Source: Rubritepida sp.
GTDB taxonomy: Bacteria; Pseudomonadota; Alphaproteobacteria; Acetobacterales; Acetobacteraceae
Length of the DNA: 13,344 nt
Direction: 5' to 3'
Assembly (NCBI GenBank): GCA_014376425.1
Contig: JACMRO010000244.1
Span: 1-13,344, forward strand
The notes below the pieces were generated by a model. It worked only from the letters and a program-made list of their open reading frames with translations. It had not been told where the DNA came from and made no database searches. Positions 11,148-13,344 of this stretch are shown here, in pieces (within the stretch, counting starts at the first letter, position 1; each line of letters begins with the position of its first letter). The position numbers and the translations under genes are program-made.

Positions 11148-13344
11148 ATGCCCGTGATGGGCGGTTGGAATTCGCCGGCGCCGGTACAGCGCGAAGCCGG
11201 TATCGTGATGCCTCCCGTAGCACCCGCCCATCGCGTTGCGCACCCGGCGACAGGCAACGCGTCCGATGCTGGCCCGCCAACGGTGGCGAAACGTCGCCCA
11301 GGCCGCCATGGCAGACGGCGGCGCCCTCTCGGGGGGGGGGCCGGGGCCCCCATGGGCCAGGCGGCCAGCAGCAGGGGGGCGCGGCCCCCCCGTGGCCGGT
11401 GGGAACAGCAGCAGGGGCGCGGGCACGCCTTGTCACCAGGCCCCTTGCCGCACTGACCAGTGCCGCGGCGGTGATGCCGAAATGCTCGTACAGCGCCTCG
11501 GCAGGGGCTGAGGCGCCGAAGCCGGTCATTCCCACGAACGCGCCATTCGCGCCCAGGATGCGCTCCCAACCGAAGCCGATGGCGGCTTCGATGCCGGCGC
11601 GCGGCGCCTGGCCCAGCACGGCGGCCTGCCAGGCGGCCGGCTGGGCCAGAAACAGCTCCCAGCACGGCAGCGAGACCACGGCGGCGGCTATGCCCTCGGC
11701 CGCAAGGGTCTTTTGCGCGACGAGGGCGAGTTGCACCTCAGAGCCGGTGCCGATCAGGGTGACCTGACGCGCGCCCTCGGCCTCGGCCAGCACGTAGCCG
11801 CCCCGGGCGCAGCGATTCTCGCCGGCATCGTCGCGCAGGGCGGGGACGGCCTGCCGGCTCAGCGCCAGCACGCTTGGGCCATCGGTGCGGCGCAGCGCCA
11901 GCTCCCAGCATTCCGCCGTCTCCATCGCGTCGGCCGGGCGGAAGACGTGCAGGTTGGGGATGCAGCGCAGCGATGCCAGCGTCTCGACCGGCTGGTGCGT
12001 CGGGCCGTCCTCGCCCAGGCCGATGCTGTCATGGGTCAGTACGTGTATCACCCGCGTGCCCATCAGCGCGGCCAGCCGCAGCGAGGGCCGCAGGTAGTCG
12101 GCGAAGATCAGGAAGGTGCCGGAATAGGGGATGATGCCGCCATGCAGCGCCATGCCGTTCATCGCCGCCGCCATGCCGTGTTCGCGCACGCCCCAATGCA
12201 TATAACGCCCGGCGTAGTCGCCCGGGCGGATGATGGGGATGCCCTTCACATCGGTGTTGTTGGAGCCGGTGAGATCGGCCGAGCCGCCGATCATCTCGGG
12301 CACCGCGGGCACCAGTGCCGCCAGCGCCTGCTGGCTGGCGATGCGGGTGCCGAGCTTGGGCCGGCTCTGTGCGATGGCGGTACGGTGGGCGTTCAGCGCA
12401 TCAGTCCAGCCCTCCGGCAGACGGCCGGCGATGGCGCGTTCGAACTCGGCCTTCTGCGGGTGGCGGGCCAGGCGTTTCAGCCACGAACGGCGGGTGCCGC
12501 CGCCGCGCGCACCGGCGCGTTCCCAGGCCGCCTTGATGCCCTCGGGCATCTCGAAGGGCGGGTGGTTCCAGCCCATCGCCGCCCGCGCGCCGGAAATCTC
12601 GTCATCGCCCAGCGGCGCGCCGTGGCTGCCGGCGGTGCCGGCCTTCTTCGGCGCGGCGAAACCGATGATGGTGCGGCAGGCGATCAGCGTCGGCTTGCGG
12701 CTGCGCAGGGCGTAGCCCATGGCGCCGAGCAACGCGGACGGGCTGTGCCCGTTCACCCGCTTCACCGCCCAGCCATAGGCGGCGTAGCGTTTCAGCACGT
12801 CCTCGGTGAATGACAGCTCGGTGCCGCCATCGATGCTGATGCCGTTGTCGTCCCACAGCACGCAGAGTTTTTCGAGGCGGTAATGCCCGGCCAGAGATGA
12901 ACACTCGTGGTTGATCACCTCCTGCAGGTCGCCATCCGAGGCGATGACCCAGGTGCGGTGGTCGACCAGCGATTTGCCGAAACGCGCCGCCAGGTGCCGC
13001 TCCGCCAGCGCCATGCCGACGGCGCTGGCGATGCCCTGGCCCAGTGGCCCGGTCGTCATCTCGATGGCCGGATGCTCGCCCCGCTCGGGGTGGCCGGCGG
13101 TGACGGCATCGAGCTGGCGGAAGCGGCGGATGTCGTCCATCGACAGCCCGGCATGCCCGGTCAGGTGCAGCAGCGCGTAGAGCAGCATCGAACCGTGGCC
13201 CGCGCTGAGGATGAAGCGGTCGCGGTCCGGCCAGGCCGGGTCGGCGGCATCGTATTTCAGCACGCCCCCCCACAGGGCTGTGGCGGCGTCGGCCATGCCC
13301 ATGGGCATGCGGGGGTGGCCGGACTTGGGCTTCTGCACCGCATC
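11146..13344 (-). CDS. tkt: Transketolase (5' end cut by window edge; unusual C-terminal extension)
   Basis: Transketolase moves two-carbon ketol units in the pentose phosphate and Calvin pathways using thiamine diphosphate (TPP). The frame is open to the right edge (D-A-V-Q-K before the first visible Met codon), so about 25 N-terminal residues are missing. Visible marks are SGHP..MPMGMADAA, GHGSMLLYALLH, GPLGQGIASAVGMA, the TPP/Mg segment ASDGD...DDNGISIDG, GSADLTGSNN, and the pyrimidine-domain SIGLGEDGPTHQPVE. The family-like part ends at ALVSAARGLV, near 11434, giving ~660 residues with the missing start, as expected. Instead of stopping, the frame continues ~95 residues of Pro/Gly/Arg-rich sequence to a TAA at 11146. 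Two near-invariant positions also differ (QKPKSGHPR for QKAKSGHPG). gap follows at 13 nt. Confidence 0.93.
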   Translation of the reverse strand, partial: DAVQKPKSGHPRMPMGMADAATALWGGVLKYDAADPAWPDRDRFILSAGHGSMLLYALLHLTGHAGLSMDDIRRFRQLDAVTAGHPERGEHPAIEMTTGPLGQGIASAVGMALAERHLAARFGKSLVDHRTWVIASDGDLQEVINHECSSLAGHYRLEKLCVLWDDNGISIDGGTELSFTEDVLKRYAAYGWAVKRVNGHSPSALLGAMGYALRSRKPTLIACRTIIGFAAPKKAGTAGSHGAPLGDDEISGARAAMGWNHPPFEMPEGIKAAWERAGARGGGTRRSWLKRLARHPQKAEFERAIAGRLPEGWTDALNAHRTAIAQSRPKLGTRIASQQALAALVPAVPEMIGGSADLTGSNNTDVKGIPIIRPGDYAGRYMHWGVREHGMAAAMNGMALHGGIIPYSGTFLIFADYLRPSLRLAALMGTRVIHVLTHDSIGLGEDGPTHQPVETLASLRCIPNLHVFRPADAMETAECWELALRRTDGPSVLALSRQAVPALRDDAGENRCARGGYVLAEAEGARQVTLIGTGSEVQLALVAQKTLAAEGIAAAVVSLPCWELFLAQPAAWQAAVLGQAPRAGIEAAIGFGWERILGANGAFVGMTGFGASAPAEALYEHFGITAAALVSAARGLVTRRARAPAAVPTGHGGAAPPCCWPPGPWGPRPPPREGAAVCHGGLGDVSPPLAGQHRTRCLSPGAQRDGRVLREASRYRLRAVPAPANSNRPSRA
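11331..11417. repeat. Homopolymer G10, GC hairpin and direct repeat in the tkt tail / gap leader
   Basis: The plus strand carries a run of ten G (11331-11340). It also has a 6-bp all-GC inverted repeat GGGGGG-CGCGG-CCCCCC (11374-11390) and a 12-bp direct repeat CAGCAGCAGGGG at 11366-11377 and 11406-11417 (40 bp apart), each followed by a CGCGG-rich stretch. The segment falls just after the point where tkt should end, and it looks like intergenic DNA rather than an encoded domain. Confidence 0.6.

Noticed and set aside
11133..11426. N-terminal extension of gap by 98 residues
   Set aside because: The extension is Pro/Arg-rich, unlike GAPDH, and the ATG at 11132 has an AAGGGG site and the canonical GINGFGRIG start.
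10218..11456. 412-codon plus-strand frame opposite gap
   Set aside because: It is a shadow frame; GAPDH catalytic motifs are intact on the minus strand.
11713..12813. 366-codon plus-strand frame opposite tkt
   Set aside because: It is a shadow of transketolase with no domain.

Overview
The window is very GC-rich, densely coding DNA from a Gram-negative alphaproteobacterium. The family is most likely Acetobacteraceae (a Roseomonas-like lineage). This is inferred from the GC content, the tkt-gap-pgk order, a TonB-type transducer and tandem Bug-type solute receptors; no rRNA or marker gene is present to prove it. No tRNA, rRNA, CRISPR array, transposase or phage gene was seen.

Left part, plus strand (1-3921). 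The 3' end of a tonB-like gene is followed by a PduO-type cobalamin adenosyltransferase. Then comes a queuosine cluster: queA (adds the epoxycyclopentane ring), tgt (inserts preQ1 into tRNA) and queF (reduces preQ0 to preQ1). tgt and queF overlap by four bases. queA and tgt are separated by about 200 bp holding a degenerate GGGGCC-type hexanucleotide repeat with a strong G-quadruplex motif.

Middle, plus strand (3959-5933). Two tandem Bug/TctC periplasmic substrate-binding proteins lie here, without their membrane subunits. They converge on a minus-strand pair (8246-6196) that overlaps by four bases: a family III CoA-transferase and an HMG-CoA-lyase-like enzyme. Together these look like a small acid uptake, CoA activation and cleavage module, but the substrate is unknown.

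Right part, minus strand (13344-8334). This is a central carbon cluster, tkt - gap - pgk, followed by a small unrecognised protein. tkt is cut by the right edge and reads about 95 codons past the usual family C-terminus, through GC-rich low-complexity DNA, to a stop inside the gap ribosome-binding site. gap and pgk are separated by about 350 bp that hold a strong hairpin and, on the opposite strand, what looks like the 3' remnant of a secreted repetitive (RTX-like) protein gene.

The window is mostly ordinary housekeeping and catabolic genes. The best candidates for a second look are the queA-tgt hexanucleotide/G4 spacer, the tkt read-through tail, and the remnant wedged between gap and pgk. 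I did not find a convincing new defence, mobile or biosynthetic system.
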